Shown one piece after another: positions 27,840-37,300 of a stretch of 59,643 nucleotides of DNA (positions are counted from its first letter, which is position 1; every line of letters starts with the position of its first letter). The stretch is taken from positions 1 to 59,643 of the forward strand of contig NZ_JWAJ01000137.1 in NCBI RefSeq assembly GCF_001068775.1, read 5' to 3'. This DNA comes from Streptococcus pseudopneumoniae. Lineage in GTDB: Bacteria > Bacillota > Bacilli > Lactobacillales > Streptococcaceae. A model generated the notes under the pieces. That model ran no database searches. It was not told the DNA's origin and was given only the letters and a program-made list of their open reading frames with translations. A program made the position numbers and the translations under genes.

Positions 27840-27977
27840 TAAAAGCGCTTTTATATGTTTTTTGAAAACGATTCAGTAAATTTACACTCCTAATTTATCA
27901 CATTTACTTATAGTTTCATAAGAATGTGCTCACAAAACTACATTCTCTATTACAGTACAGATTGAAAACGTTTTGAA
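27840..27977 (-). promoter_or_regulatory. spxB upstream region with three cre-like sites
   Basis: TAAAAGCGCTTTTA (27840-27853) is a perfect palindrome 38 bases ahead of the start codon. TTGAAAACGATTCA (27862-27875) matches the CcpA cre consensus closely, and TTGAAAACGTTTTG (27962-27975) is a third, weaker match with a palindromic core. Between them GAATGT and ACATTC can form a leader hairpin. CcpA control of spxB is known in this group; which site is used cannot be told here. Confidence 0.65.
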
Positions 27978-27994
27978 TATCTGTTTTAGAATAG

Positions 27995-28020
27995 CAAAAA
28001 AGCGGTTAAAACCGCCTTTT
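27995..28020 (-). terminator. Terminator of the copper operon
   Basis: AAGGCGGTTTTAACCGCTTTTTT on the minus strand forms a GCGGTT/AACCGC hairpin with a U-run. It lies downstream of copA, just past the BOX element. Confidence 0.75.
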
Positions 28021-28127
28021 TATACTCAATGAAAATCAAAGAGCAAACTAGGAAGCTAGCCGCAGGCTGTACTTGAGTACGGCAAGGTGAAGCTGACGTG
28101 GTTTGAATTTGATTTTCGAAGAGTATT
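28021..28127. repeat. BOX element at the 3' end of copA
   Basis: The 107-base sequence begins TATACTCAATGAAAATCAAA and ends TTTTCGAAGAGTATT, so it is a boxA-boxC element without boxB. Its right end overlaps the copA stop codon (28128-28126). Confidence 0.92.
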
Positions 28128-30348
28128 AATCGACTTTAGTAAAATTAAGCATGAGAGAACTGATTAGAACAGATACTGAACTAAAGGCCATGGCCAATCC
28201 TGCAAGTTCTGGATTGAGTACCAAACCAAGAACAGAAAACACTCCTGCTGCAATCGGAATACCAATGAGGTTATAGATAGAAGCCCAGAAAAGATTGAGT
28301 AGAATACGATTAAAGGTCTTCTTACTCATATCAAAAGCACGTGCCAATCCTAGTAAATTGTTGGTTGTAAGGACAAGATCTGCTGATTCAATGGCAATAT
28401 CAGTCCCAGAGCCCATGGCAATTCCGACATCCGCTACACTGAGGGCCGGCGCATCATTGATACCATCTCCAACAAAGGCCAATTTGCCATTCTTTTGAAG
28501 CTTGTGAATTTCATGTGCCTTTTCCTCTGGCAAGACATTTGCGATTACTTCTTCGATTCCAATTTGCTCTGCAATCGCATGGGCTACTCCAGCATTATCT
28601 CCGGTAAGCATGACAGTTCTAAGACCACGTTTTTTCAATTTAGCAATAGCTTCTCGAGCATTTTCCTTAGGGACATCCTGCAAGGCAATTAAGCCTTTTA
28701 ACTGACCATCTACGGATAGGAAGACAACTGTTTTTGCTTCTTTCTCAAGCAAATCAAATCGTTCTTGATAATCATGTGGAATAGCAAGGTCAGCTAAAAG
28801 TTTAGCATTACCCAGCAAGACTTGTTTACCATTAATAATTCCAGTCACACCTTTTCCATGTATGGCTTGGAAGTTTTCCACTGGGTAAAGGCTAATTCCT
28901 AGTTCAGTAGCACGATTAACAATAGCTTGAGCTAGCGGGTGTTGAGATACATCTTCCAGTGAAGCAGCCAAACTTAGCACTTCTCCTTCATCTCCGATAA
29001 CATCTGTTACCACTGGTTTCCCTTCGGTCAAGGTTCCTGTCTTATCAAAAACAACCGTTTGGACTTTTTGGATTTCCTGTAAAACAGTACCATTTTTGAG
29101 AAGAATCCCCATCTTGGCACTTCGCCCTGTTCCAACCATGAGTGCTGTCGGTGTCGCAAGTCCTAGTGCACAAGGGCAGGCAATAATCAAAACAGCAACT
29201 CCGTAGAGAAGTGAAGTCACAAAGCTATCTCCAAGTAAAACAAACCAAACCCAAAAAGTAAGAAGTCCTAAAATGACAACTGCTGGTACAAAAATCCCAG
29301 AAATCTTGTCGGTCAAATCTTGAATAGGAGCACGACTCGTTTGAGCTTTCTTCACAAAGTCCACAATCTGAGCCAGCATAGTCTCAGAACCAACTTTTTC
29401 AGCTCTAAAGATGATCGTACCACTATTATTGATGGTTGAACCAATGACAGCATCTCCAACTGATTTATCGACTGGAATACTTTCCCCAGTCACCATTGAT
29501 TCATCAATACTCGTTTCACCTTCTAATACAGTCCCATCAACGGCAATTTTTTCACCTGGTCGAACGCGAATGAGATCCCCAACTTTGACTTGTTCTAGAG
29601 GTATTTGAACATAAACATCATCACGCAAAACCTCTGCTGTTTTTGCTTGTAGGTCTAATAATTTTTCGACTGCCTGCGAAGTATTTTTTCGCATTTTTTC
29701 CTCAAAAACTGCTCCCAAAAGAATGAAGAAGAGGATAAATGCAGCACTTTCAAAGTAAACGGGCAGACCAGTGAAGAGGGCAACTAAGCTATAGAAATAG
29801 GCCACTAGGGTTCCCAGAGCAACCAAGGTATCCATGTTGGAATTGTGCTTTTTAAAACTAGCCCAGGCGCTTCTGATATATGGAACTCCAGCTACCAGCA
29901 TAATGGGTGTTGTGGCTAAAAAGGTGCCCCAACGCATGACTTGGTGACTAATTCCTCCTGTAGACATCCCAATCATGAGAATCACAAGAGGCACAGTAAA
30001 GATACTAGTAATCCAAAAACGTTGTAAAAGACTGAGGGACTTTTTCGTTTTTTCAACAACAGTATATGTTCCCTTTTGCATCTTCATGCCGCATGAAAAT
30101 TCATGCTCGCCCAAGTCTTGAGGAGTAAAACGAATGACTTTTTCCTCATCTTGAGCGATTGATTCTAGAATCCCTTCTTCTTCGAAGAGAATCTCCTTAT
30201 AGCAGTTTGATGGTGTCACACGATGAAAGGTAATCTCAGCAGGAATTCCTTTTTGTAGTTGAATATGGGCTGGATGATAGCCTTTTTCTGCCGTGATACG
30301 GATTTTTTGAACACCATTTTCAAGGCTTGCTTTTACAATTTCAGTCAT
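28126..30348 (-). CDS. copA: Copper-exporting P1B-type ATPase CopA
   Basis: A 740-residue P-type ATPase with the copper-transport motif CPC in [14 protein letters not shown] (near residue 395), the phosphorylated aspartate in [14 protein letters not shown] (near 437) and the hinge [14 protein letters not shown] (near 628). The first 100 residues are not the usual CxxC ferredoxin-like domain. They form a cupredoxin-like domain with the metal-binding stretch [12 protein letters not shown]. It expels Cu(I) from the cytoplasm. It is the last gene of copY-cupA-copA, nine bases after cupA. Its stop codon lies in the end of a BOX element. Confidence 0.97.
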   Translation of the reverse strand: MTEIVKASLENGVQKIRITAEKGYHPAHIQLQKGIPAEITFHRVTPSNCYKEILFEEEGILESIAQDEEKVIRFTPQDLGEHEFSCGMKMQKGTYTVVEKTKKSLSLLQRFWITSIFTVPLVILMIGMSTGGISHQVMRWGTFLATTPIMLVAGVPYIRSAWASFKKHNSNMDTLVALGTLVAYFYSLVALFTGLPVYFESAAFILFFILLGAVFEEKMRKNTSQAVEKLLDLQAKTAEVLRDDVYVQIPLEQVKVGDLIRVRPGEKIAVDGTVLEGETSIDESMVTGESIPVDKSVGDAVIGSTINNSGTIIFRAEKVGSETMLAQIVDFVKKAQTSRAPIQDLTDKISGIFVPAVVILGLLTFWVWFVLLGDSFVTSLLYGVAVLIIACPCALGLATPTALMVGTGRSAKMGILLKNGTVLQEIQKVQTVVFDKTGTLTEGKPVVTDVIGDEGEVLSLAASLEDVSQHPLAQAIVNRATELGISLYPVENFQAIHGKGVTGIINGKQVLLGNAKLLADLAIPHDYQERFDLLEKEAKTVVFLSVDGQLKGLIALQDVPKENAREAIAKLKKRGLRTVMLTGDNAGVAHAIAEQIGIEEVIANVLPEEKAHEIHKLQKNGKLAFVGDGINDAPALSVADVGIAMGSGTDIAIESADLVLTTNNLLGLARAFDMSKKTFNRILLNLFWASIYNLIGIPIAAGVFSVLGLVLNPELAGLAMAFSSVSVLISSLMLNFTKVD

Positions 30349-30357
30349 ATCCTTCTC

Positions 30358-30729
30358 CTATTCTACAATCATCTTACCGTGCATCATATTCATGCCACAA
30401 GAGAAACCATACTCACCTGCTTCTTCAGGAGTGATTTCAACCACATATTGGTCTCCCATAGGCAGATCTGCATGCACTCCAAAGTCTGGAAAAACGATTT
30501 GGTCCAAGCAAGGTGAAGGATCTTTTCGATCAAAAATAATGCGAGCAGGTTGCGATTTTTTGAGGATAATGGTTCCTGGAGTGTAGCCCCCCATGACCTC
30601 CACTCGAATCTCCTGATAGCCATTCTTTTGCTGGGCTCTCTTAGCATCTTCTTGCGGTTTTTTGAAAAACCAAAAGAGGATAAAAGCAATCATTCCTAAA
30701 ACAATAATAGATACAAATAGATTTAACAT
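30358..30729 (-). CDS. cupA: Membrane-anchored copper chaperone CupA
   Basis: A 123-residue protein with one N-terminal membrane segment (residues 2-22) and a cupredoxin domain facing the cytoplasm or cell surface. Copper ligands are visible in SPCLD (near residue 74) and SCGMNMMHGKM (near 111-120). In pneumococcus CupA binds Cu(I) and hands it to CopA, whose own N-terminal domain has the same fold. The matched domains in this pair support a joint pathway. It sits between copY and copA with ten-base gaps. Confidence 0.95.
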   Translation of the reverse strand: MLNLFVSIIVLGMIAFILFWFFKKPQEDAKRAQQKNGYQEIRVEVMGGYTPGTIILKKSQPARIIFDRKDPSPCLDQIVFPDFGVHADLPMGDQYVVEITPEEAGEYGFSCGMNMMHGKMIVE

Positions 30730-30739
30730 AGCGTCTCCT

Positions 30740-31135
30740 TTACATACAATTACATCTTACTTCTGTCACAGCGTTTGATTTTTTCTCAGAAATCGTAGCT
30801 TCCAAGTCTTCCAAGTCAGCTAGGGTAAAGTCACATTCTTCTATCAAATCAGCTACTAAATGCTTTATCCTGCGGGAACAAAGCTTATCTTTGATATCTT
30901 GGACAAGTAACTTCTTGCTATCTTCCTGTGACAACAGGGCTGAATAGACAAAGGACTTGCCCTGCTTTTCCCGAGTCAAACATTCTTTCTCCACCAAACG
31001 AGCCAAGAGTGTCTGAATCGTGGACTTAGACCAGCTAAACCTTTTCTCTAATACTTTTATCAGATCAGTACTTGTCTGTTCTCCCTGCATCCAAATAATC
31101 TTCATAACCTGCCATTCTGCATCCGAAATCTGCAT
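30740..31135 (-). CDS. copY: Copper-responsive repressor CopY
   Basis: A 131-residue BlaI/MecI-type winged-helix repressor starting MQISDAEWQVMKIIWMQGEQTS. The C-terminus ends RCNCM, a Cys-x-Cys hook, and further cysteines (KLCSRR, EECDF) could join it in metal binding; the full CxCxxxxCxC motif of Enterococcus CopY is not present. I start at the ATG at 31135 behind GGAGG; the TTG-started longer frame runs into the promoter. It represses its own operon through two operators upstream. Confidence 0.95.
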   Translation of the reverse strand: MQISDAEWQVMKIIWMQGEQTSTDLIKVLEKRFSWSKSTIQTLLARLVEKECLTREKQGKSFVYSALLSQEDSKKLLVQDIKDKLCSRRIKHLVADLIEECDFTLADLEDLEATISEKKSNAVTEVRCNCM

Positions 31136-31153
31136 CAGCACACCTCCAAAATC

Positions 31154-31205
31154 TACATTTGTCAATTACAATTATCAGTATACTCTTAAAATCTACATTT
31201 GTCAA
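31154..31205 (-). promoter_or_regulatory. cop operon promoter with two CopY operators
   Basis: On the minus strand TTGACA (31205-31200) and TATACT (31182-31177) have a perfect 17-base spacer. Two copies of the cop box GACAAATGTA (consensus KACANNTGTA) lie at 31203-31194, overlapping the -35, and at 31163-31154, just downstream of the start site. Two bound CopY dimers would block both ends of the promoter. Confidence 0.88.
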
Positions 31206-31276
31206 CCCAAAAAATCACATTTTTAAAATTTATCGCCGATATAAATATTTTTTATCACCACAATAAAAAATACATA

Positions 31277-31306
31277 TTATCCAAAGCTCCCTTTTAATGC
31301 TACAAT
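31277..31306 (+). promoter_or_regulatory. Promoter of the amino acid importer operon
   Basis: TGCTACAAT (ending at 31306) is an extended -10. The -35 at about 31277-31283 (TTATCC) is weak, as expected for extended -10 promoters. It is the only good signal between copY and the first permease. Confidence 0.5.
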
Positions 31307-31338
31307 GTTTTTATCATTTCTAGATGGGAGGTTTTAGT

Positions 31339-32019
31339 TTGGATTGGTCTATTGTTAAACAATATCTACCATTTTATCAAGAGGCATTCTTTTTGACCTT
31401 GCATATTGCAGTTTGGGGAATTCTAGGTTCTTTTTTGCTGGGGCTCATCGTCAGTGTCATCCGGCATTACCGCCTTCCTGTTTTCTCCCAGTTGGCAACA
31501 GCCTATATCGAACTTTCACGAAATACACCCCTTTTGATACAACTTTTCTTTCTCTATTTCGGCCTACCTCGAATAGGGATTGTTCTTTCTTCAGAAGTCT
31601 GTGCAACAGTCGGTCTCATCTTTTTAGGTGGTGCCTATATGGCAGAATCCTTCCGAAGCGGGCTAGAAGCAGTCAGTCAAACCCAGCATGAAATCGGTTT
31701 AGCCATTGGGCTTACTCCATTTCAGGTTTTTCGCTACGTGGTTCTTCGACAAGCGACTGCGGTGGCTCTACCATCCTTTAGCGCCAATGTTATTTTCCTC
31801 ATCAAGGAAACATCTGTCTTCTCAGCAGTTGCCCTTGCTGATCTTATGTACGTTGCTAAGGACTTGATCGGACTCTACTATGAAACAGATATCGCACTTG
31901 CCATGTTGGTGGTTGCTTACCTTATCATGCTTCTACCTATTTCACTAGTCTTTAGCTGGATAGAAAGGAGGCTTCGTCATGCAGGATTCGGGAATGCAAG
32001 TACTCTTTCAGGGAAATAA
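31339..32019 (+). CDS. Polar amino acid ABC transporter permease (first)
   Basis: A HisM-type permease with about five membrane segments and the EAA-type loop GLEAVSQTQHEIGLAIGLTPFQ near residue 115. I prefer the TTG at 31339 (226 residues, starting LDWSIVKQYL), because GGGAGG lies nine bases upstream and would itself be inside the gene if the ATG at 31324 were used. It pairs with the next permease. The two overlap by 41 bases in different frames, so translation is tightly coupled. Confidence 0.9.
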   Translation: MDWSIVKQYLPFYQEAFFLTLHIAVWGILGSFLLGLIVSVIRHYRLPVFSQLATAYIELSRNTPLLIQLFFLYFGLPRIGIVLSSEVCATVGLIFLGGAYMAESFRSGLEAVSQTQHEIGLAIGLTPFQVFRYVVLRQATAVALPSFSANVIFLIKETSVFSAVALADLMYVAKDLIGLYYETDIALAMLVVAYLIMLLPISLVFSWIERRLRHAGFGNASTLSGK

Positions 32020-32656
32020 TCTCCTGAGAATCTTACAGGGATTGGGAGTCACGATTGGGATTTCTATCCTGTCTGTCCTCTTATCCATGATTTTCGGAAC
32101 AGTCATGGGAATTGTCATGACCTCCCATTCTAGAATCGTACGATTTTTGACACGATTGTATCTAGAATTTATCCGTATCATGCCCCAGCTGGTGCTACTC
32201 TTCATTGTTTATTTCGGCTTGGCTCGAAACTTTAATATCAATATCTCAGGAGAGACTTCTGCTATTATCGTTTTTACCCTCTGGGGAACAGCTGAAATGG
32301 GGGACTTGGTACGTGGAGCTATCACTTCCCTCCCTAAGCATCAGTTTGAAAGCGGACAGGCGCTAGGTTTGACCAATGTTCAACTTTACTATCATATCAT
32401 CATCCCACAGGTTTTGAGAAGACTGTTACCGCAGGCCATCAATCTTGTTACTCGGATGATCAAAACCACTTCTTTAGTTGTTTTGATTGGGGTTGTTGAA
32501 GTGACCAAGGTTGGACAGCAAATCATCGATAGCAATCGCCTAACTATCCCAACTGCTTCCTTTTGGATTTATGGAACCATTCTGGTCTTGTATTTCGCAA
32601 TCTGCTTCCCTATTTCCAAACTTTCCACACACTTAGAAAAACATTGGAGGAACTAA
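31979..32656 (+). CDS. Polar amino acid ABC transporter permease (second)
   Basis: A 225-residue HisM/GlnP-type permease with five membrane segments and the coupling loop GAITSLPKHQFESGQALGLTNVQ. AAAGGAGG precedes the ATG inside the end of the first permease gene. The two permeases form the channel of an importer for polar amino acids, with the ATPase and the binding lipoprotein that follow. No residue visible here identifies the substrate. Confidence 0.92.
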   Translation: MQDSGMQVLFQGNNLLRILQGLGVTIGISILSVLLSMIFGTVMGIVMTSHSRIVRFLTRLYLEFIRIMPQLVLLFIVYFGLARNFNINISGETSAIIVFTLWGTAEMGDLVRGAITSLPKHQFESGQALGLTNVQLYYHIIIPQVLRRLLPQAINLVTRMIKTTSLVVLIGVVEVTKVGQQIIDSNRLTIPTASFWIYGTILVLYFAICFPISKLSTHLEKHWRN

Positions 32657-33415
32657 ATGTCTGAAACTATTTTAGAAATCAAGGAACTAAAAAAATCCTT
32701 CGGAGACAATCCTATCCTCCAAGGTCTTTCTCTAAATATCAAAAAAGGGGAAGTTGTGGTTATTCTTGGGCCATCTGGTTGTGGGAAAAGCACCCTGCTT
32801 CGTTGCCTCAATGGCTTAGAAAGTATTCAAGGTGGAGATATCCTTCTGGATGGCCAGTCCATTATTGGCAATCAAAAAGATTTTCACCTAGTTCGCCAAA
32901 AAATTGGCATGGTCTTTCAAAGTTATGAACTCTTTCCCCATCTGGATGTCCTACAAAACCTCATTCTAGGCCCAATCAAGGCTCAGGGAAGGGACAAGAA
33001 AGAGGTAACGGAGGAAGCTTTGCAACTACTGGAACGTGTCGGTTTGCTGGATAAACAACATAGCTTTGCCCGTCAATTATCTGGTGGACAGAAGCAACGG
33101 GTTGCGATTGTCCGTGCCCTGCTCATGCATCCAGAAATTATCCTCTTTGATGAAGTGACGGCTTCATTGGATCCAGAAATGGTGCGTGAGGTCCTGGAAC
33201 TTATCAATGATTTGGCCCAAGAAGGGCGCACCATGATTTTAGTAACCCACGAAATGCAATTTGCCCAAGCCATTGCGGACCGAATTATCTTCCTTGACCA
33301 AGGGAAAATTGCTGAAGAGGGAACAGCTCAAGCCTTCTTTACCAATCCTAAAACCAAACGAGCACAGGAATTTTTAAACGTCTTTGACTTTAGCCAATTT
33401 GGCTCATACCTATAA
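32657..33415 (+). CDS. Polar amino acid ABC transporter ATP-binding protein (GlnQ-type)
   Basis: A 252-residue ABC ATPase with Walker A GPSGCGKST, the Q-loop FQSYELFPHLDV, signature LSGGQKQRVAIVRAL and Walker B ILFDEVTASLDP. The family form normally reads DEPTSALDP; here it is DEVTASLDP, a variant found in some streptococcal paralogues. The catalytic glutamate is kept. The start codon directly follows the stop of the second permease. Confidence 0.95.
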   Translation: MSETILEIKELKKSFGDNPILQGLSLNIKKGEVVVILGPSGCGKSTLLRCLNGLESIQGGDILLDGQSIIGNQKDFHLVRQKIGMVFQSYELFPHLDVLQNLILGPIKAQGRDKKEVTEEALQLLERVGLLDKQHSFARQLSGGQKQRVAIVRALLMHPEIILFDEVTASLDPEMVREVLELINDLAQEGRTMILVTHEMQFAQAIADRIIFLDQGKIAEEGTAQAFFTNPKTKRAQEFLNVFDFSQFGSYL

Positions 33416-33426
33416 AGGAGATTTTT

Positions 33427-34293
33427 ATGAAACTATTCAAACCACTCTTAACTGTTTTGGCACTTGCCTTTGCCCTTATCTTTGTCACAGCTTGTAGCTC
33501 AGGTGGAAATGCTGGTTCATCGTCTGGTAAAACCACTGCCAAGGCTCGCACCCTTGATGAAATTAAAAAAAGCGGTGAACTACGAATCGCGGTATTTGGA
33601 GACAAAAAACCCTTTGGTTACGTTGACAACGACGGTTCTTACCAAGGTTATGATATCGAACTAGGTAACCAATTAGCACAAGACCTTGGTGTCAAGGTCA
33701 AATACGTTTCTGTTGATGCTGCCAACCGTGCTGAATACTTGATTTCTAACAAGGTTGATATCACCCTTGCCAACTTCACAGTTACTGACGAACGTAAGAA
33801 ACAAGTTGACTTTGCCCTTCCTTACATGAAAGTTTCTCTCGGTGTTGTGTCACCAAAAGATAAAGTCATCAAGGACGTTAAAGAACTTGAAGGCAAAACC
33901 TTGATCGTTACCAAAGGAACAACTGCTGAAACTTACTTTGAGAAAAATCACCCAGAAGTAAAACTCCAAAAATACGATCAATATAGCGATGCCTACCAAG
34001 CCCTTCTTGATGGACGTGGAGATGCCTTCTCTACTGACAATACTGAAGTCCTAGCTTGGGCGCTTGAAAATAAAGGATTTGAAGTAGGAATTACCTCTCT
34101 AGGTAACCCAGATACCATCGCACCAGCAGTCCAAAAAGGTAACCAAGAATTACTTGACTACATCAACCAAGAAATCGAAAAATTAGGTAAGGAAAACTTC
34201 TTCCACAAAGCCTATGAAAAAACACTCCACCCAACTTACGGTGACGCTGCTAAAGCAGATGACCTAGTTGTTGAAGGTGGAAAAGTTGATTAA
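33427..34293 (+). CDS. Amino acid ABC transporter substrate-binding lipoprotein
   Basis: A 288-residue solute-binding protein with a lipoprotein signal (MKLFKPLLTVLALAFALIFVTAC, lipobox VTAC, cysteine near residue 23). The type II periplasmic-binding fold follows (SGELRIAVFGDKKPFGYVDNDG and YQGYDIELGNQLAQDLGVKVKYV). It delivers a polar amino acid to the two permeases. The family includes glutamine, glutamate, cysteine and histidine receptors. It is the last gene of the operon and is followed by a long terminator. Confidence 0.94.
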   Translation: MKLFKPLLTVLALAFALIFVTACSSGGNAGSSSGKTTAKARTLDEIKKSGELRIAVFGDKKPFGYVDNDGSYQGYDIELGNQLAQDLGVKVKYVSVDAANRAEYLISNKVDITLANFTVTDERKKQVDFALPYMKVSLGVVSPKDKVIKDVKELEGKTLIVTKGTTAETYFEKNHPEVKLQKYDQYSDAYQALLDGRGDAFSTDNTEVLAWALENKGFEVGITSLGNPDTIAPAVQKGNQELLDYINQEIEKLGKENFFHKAYEKTLHPTYGDAAKADDLVVEGGKVD

Positions 34294-34304
34294 GTTTAAA
34301 AAAG

Positions 34305-34358
34305 AAAAACGGACAAGACTAGAATTCTGGTAATCAGAATCTCTATCTTGTTCGTTTT
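34305..34358. terminator. Long bidirectional terminator between the importer and the CAP/G5 gene
   Basis: AAAACGGACAAGA and TCTTGTTCGTTTT form an extended imperfect stem, with inner pairing of AGAATTCTG and CAGAATCT. T-runs lie on both sides of two convergent genes. Its reverse complement resembles the bgaA terminator at 51489-51547. Confidence 0.8.
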
Positions 34359-34362
34359 TTAT

Positions 34363-37300
34363 CTAGTCCATCATAGATGCAATTTCCATCATAGCGACAA
34401 CGTTTGTTGGATTATCAGAAGTCAATGAATGATTTGCGAATCCAAGAGCCACACGGAATTGTACGTTCTTATCTGCTGGACTATAGCCATCACCCATCAT
34501 CATTGCAGCATAGTGACCTGGTGAGTGTTTCCATACAGTATAGAAATTATGAGCTAATGCCTTTTCATTTGTAAGACTCACAATATCCCAAACATCAGTT
34601 GCTTCTGCTGCGTTTTCTGTCATTGCATTTGTTTGTTTGTAGAAATCTGGATCATAAGCAGTTGACCAACGAGAACCATCAGGACGTTTATGCTTACCTT
34701 CCTTCTTACCTTGATAACGTAAAGATCCATAATCTGCCATCTCATTAGCACGAATATTAGCAACTCGAGTTAATTCGCTATCATCTGCTGCGATTGTTGC
34801 AGGTGTCAAGCCTTTACGAATGCGTTCTTCATTAAGAAGTTCCATGAAGTGTTCATTAAGTTTACGATTATCTACAATCTGTTCAAGCTTGTCAAGTTCT
34901 GCTTGAGAAAGGCGAGAAGCTTTCCAAACTGAGATAAGTCCACTGTCTCGAGGAAGATCATCTCCGTCATCTGTTTCATCAACAGCCACACGATCTTTAT
35001 CAGCTTGAGAAAGATTATCATGTAGGTACTTGGCGCTACGGTGATCTTCATTGTTTGGATCCAAACCATTTTCACCTAAGCTCTTAATATCTTTCCATGT
35101 ACCATCAATGTCGTAGTTATCATCATTAGTTGGAACCACAACATCTGTTGGATCAGCGACACGTTTTTTCTTGGTACCATTAAAGGTAATTGTGTCAACT
35201 GCATCTTGACTTTCAACTAGTTCACGACTTTTAACCGTTCGTTCACCCGTTTTGTTGTTTACTAAAATAACTTTGCGGTAACGTTTAAATCCGTCACGAC
35301 CATTTTCTGTACGAGATTCCCCTTCAAAAAGGTTGGAATCATTTTCAGTTCGAGCACCGTGTGAAATTGTTTCAGTTTCTTCTTCAGTAACTTCAGACAT
35401 CAATTTCTTAGTTCCATAATGAACAACTTTTTGTTTTGCAGGAACAGTTTTGATAAGTTCTCGACTTATCTCTGTACGGTTTTGATTTTCCTCATTGCTG
35501 TACTTAACTTTGTAAGTTTCCTTACCATTTACCGCATCTTCAACTCTTTCATCGCCTTCAAAAAGTTCAGGGGCAGCAACTCGTTTTTCACCTTCAGCGG
35601 TAATAACTTTGTCTTCGTTAGCATAAGTATAACGCTCTTTAGTGCCAACTTCAACTACTTCATCAACTGCTGGAACAGTTTCAGTATTGATTAGCTCACT
35701 CTTAACAAGTTTGCCATCTTCGTAGTAGTCTTTGTAGTTTTCAACGATTTCACCTTTTCGGCCTGGAGTTTTTACAACTCGTTGGTCATTGAAAAGTTTA
35801 TCGCTTGTTTCTTCAACAGTATTGAAGTTAGCACCCTCTTTGCGCTCAACACGAGTTTTAGTTTCAGTAACTACTTTATGAGTTCCCACACGAACAATTT
35901 CTTTGACCGGTTTTACTTCATCACTTTTAACAACTGATGAACGACCATTCCCATAAACAATTGTAGTTTCAGTATAAGAACCTTTTTGACCCTTAGTCTC
36001 AACTACACGTTTACCTTCGTTTAGAGTTTTATCTTTAACTTCTTCAGTTTCGTAATTTACTTCAACTTTTTGAGAAGTTCGACTTGTTTCAATGTTTTCG
36101 CCAGTTCCAACTTCTACGATTTCATCTACTGGAGAAACTTCATTTTCTCTTACTTGAGTTCGAGAAACTTCTGTTCCATCTGGTCTAGTTACAACTGTAG
36201 TAACAAGTTCATAAGAACCATCCTTACCAGCTTGAATAACCTTTTTCTCACCTTTAGGAAGATCTGGATTTGTGTTGCTTGTAACTTTATGTTCAACTTT
36301 GTGAACTTCACGAGCTACAGTTTCAATATTTTTCTTAGCAACTTTAGTTCCAACATGAATAACTTTATCCTTGGATTCTTTTTGAGTTGATGAAACCAAT
36401 TCACGACCGGTTTCAACACCATCTTCAAGTATTACAGTATAGACTTCAAGTTTTTCACCATCTTGACCGGCTTCAACCTCTTTTTCTACACCAGCATCCA
36501 AGTTTTCATCTGAAACATATTGTGTCCCTCGGAGAATAGGAGTGCGAACAACCTCTTCTTTTGTAGTACGAACAACTTCTTTAGTAGTTTTAGTACCAAC
36601 ATGAACTACTTTATCAACTGCAGGAGTTGTTTGAGTTCCTGTTGCAACTCGACTTACAACAACACCGTCTTCAAGTGTTACAGTATAAGTGATTTCTGTT
36701 TTACCAGCAACTCCCTCTTTAATAACTTGAGTCTCACCAATTTTAAGATTGGCATCTGGAACATATTGTACCCCAGGCTCAATCACTGATGTCTCGACTT
36801 CTGTACGAGTAGTAATTGTTTTCTTAACTTCAGGTTTCGCAGGAGTAGCTGGTTTTACAACTTCTTCTTTTGTTGTTTCACCAACTACTTTATCAGAAGT
36901 ACCACCTTGAGTTTTCTCTTTATCTGCTGAAACAGTTTCAGTTGCTTTAACATCAACTTTTTCTGTTTTCTCATCTAAAGTTTTTTCTTCTTTAGTCGAA
37001 GTACCAGTTGTTTGATCTTTGTTTTCTGGAACAGTTGGAGTTGTCGGTTTCACGTCAACTTCTTTCTTCTCTTCCTTTTTATCTAAGACCTTATCTTTTT
37101 CTGGTTTAGCTTCAGGTAATGCTGACTGGACTTCGGGTGCTCCTTTTTCACTAACTACCAACTCAGGCAATACAGGTTGAACTTCGGGTGTTCCCTTTTC
37201 AGCAATTACCAATTCTGGTAATGCTGGCTGAACTTCGGGTGTTCCCTTTTCAGTAACTACCAATTCTGGCAATGCTGACTGAACTTCTGGTGTACCGTTT

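Noticed and set aside
36070..36789. Plus-strand frames opposite the G5 repeats, rich in Phe, Asn and Ser
   Set aside because: They are antisense shadows of the repetitive acidic and basic codons of the CAP/G5 gene.
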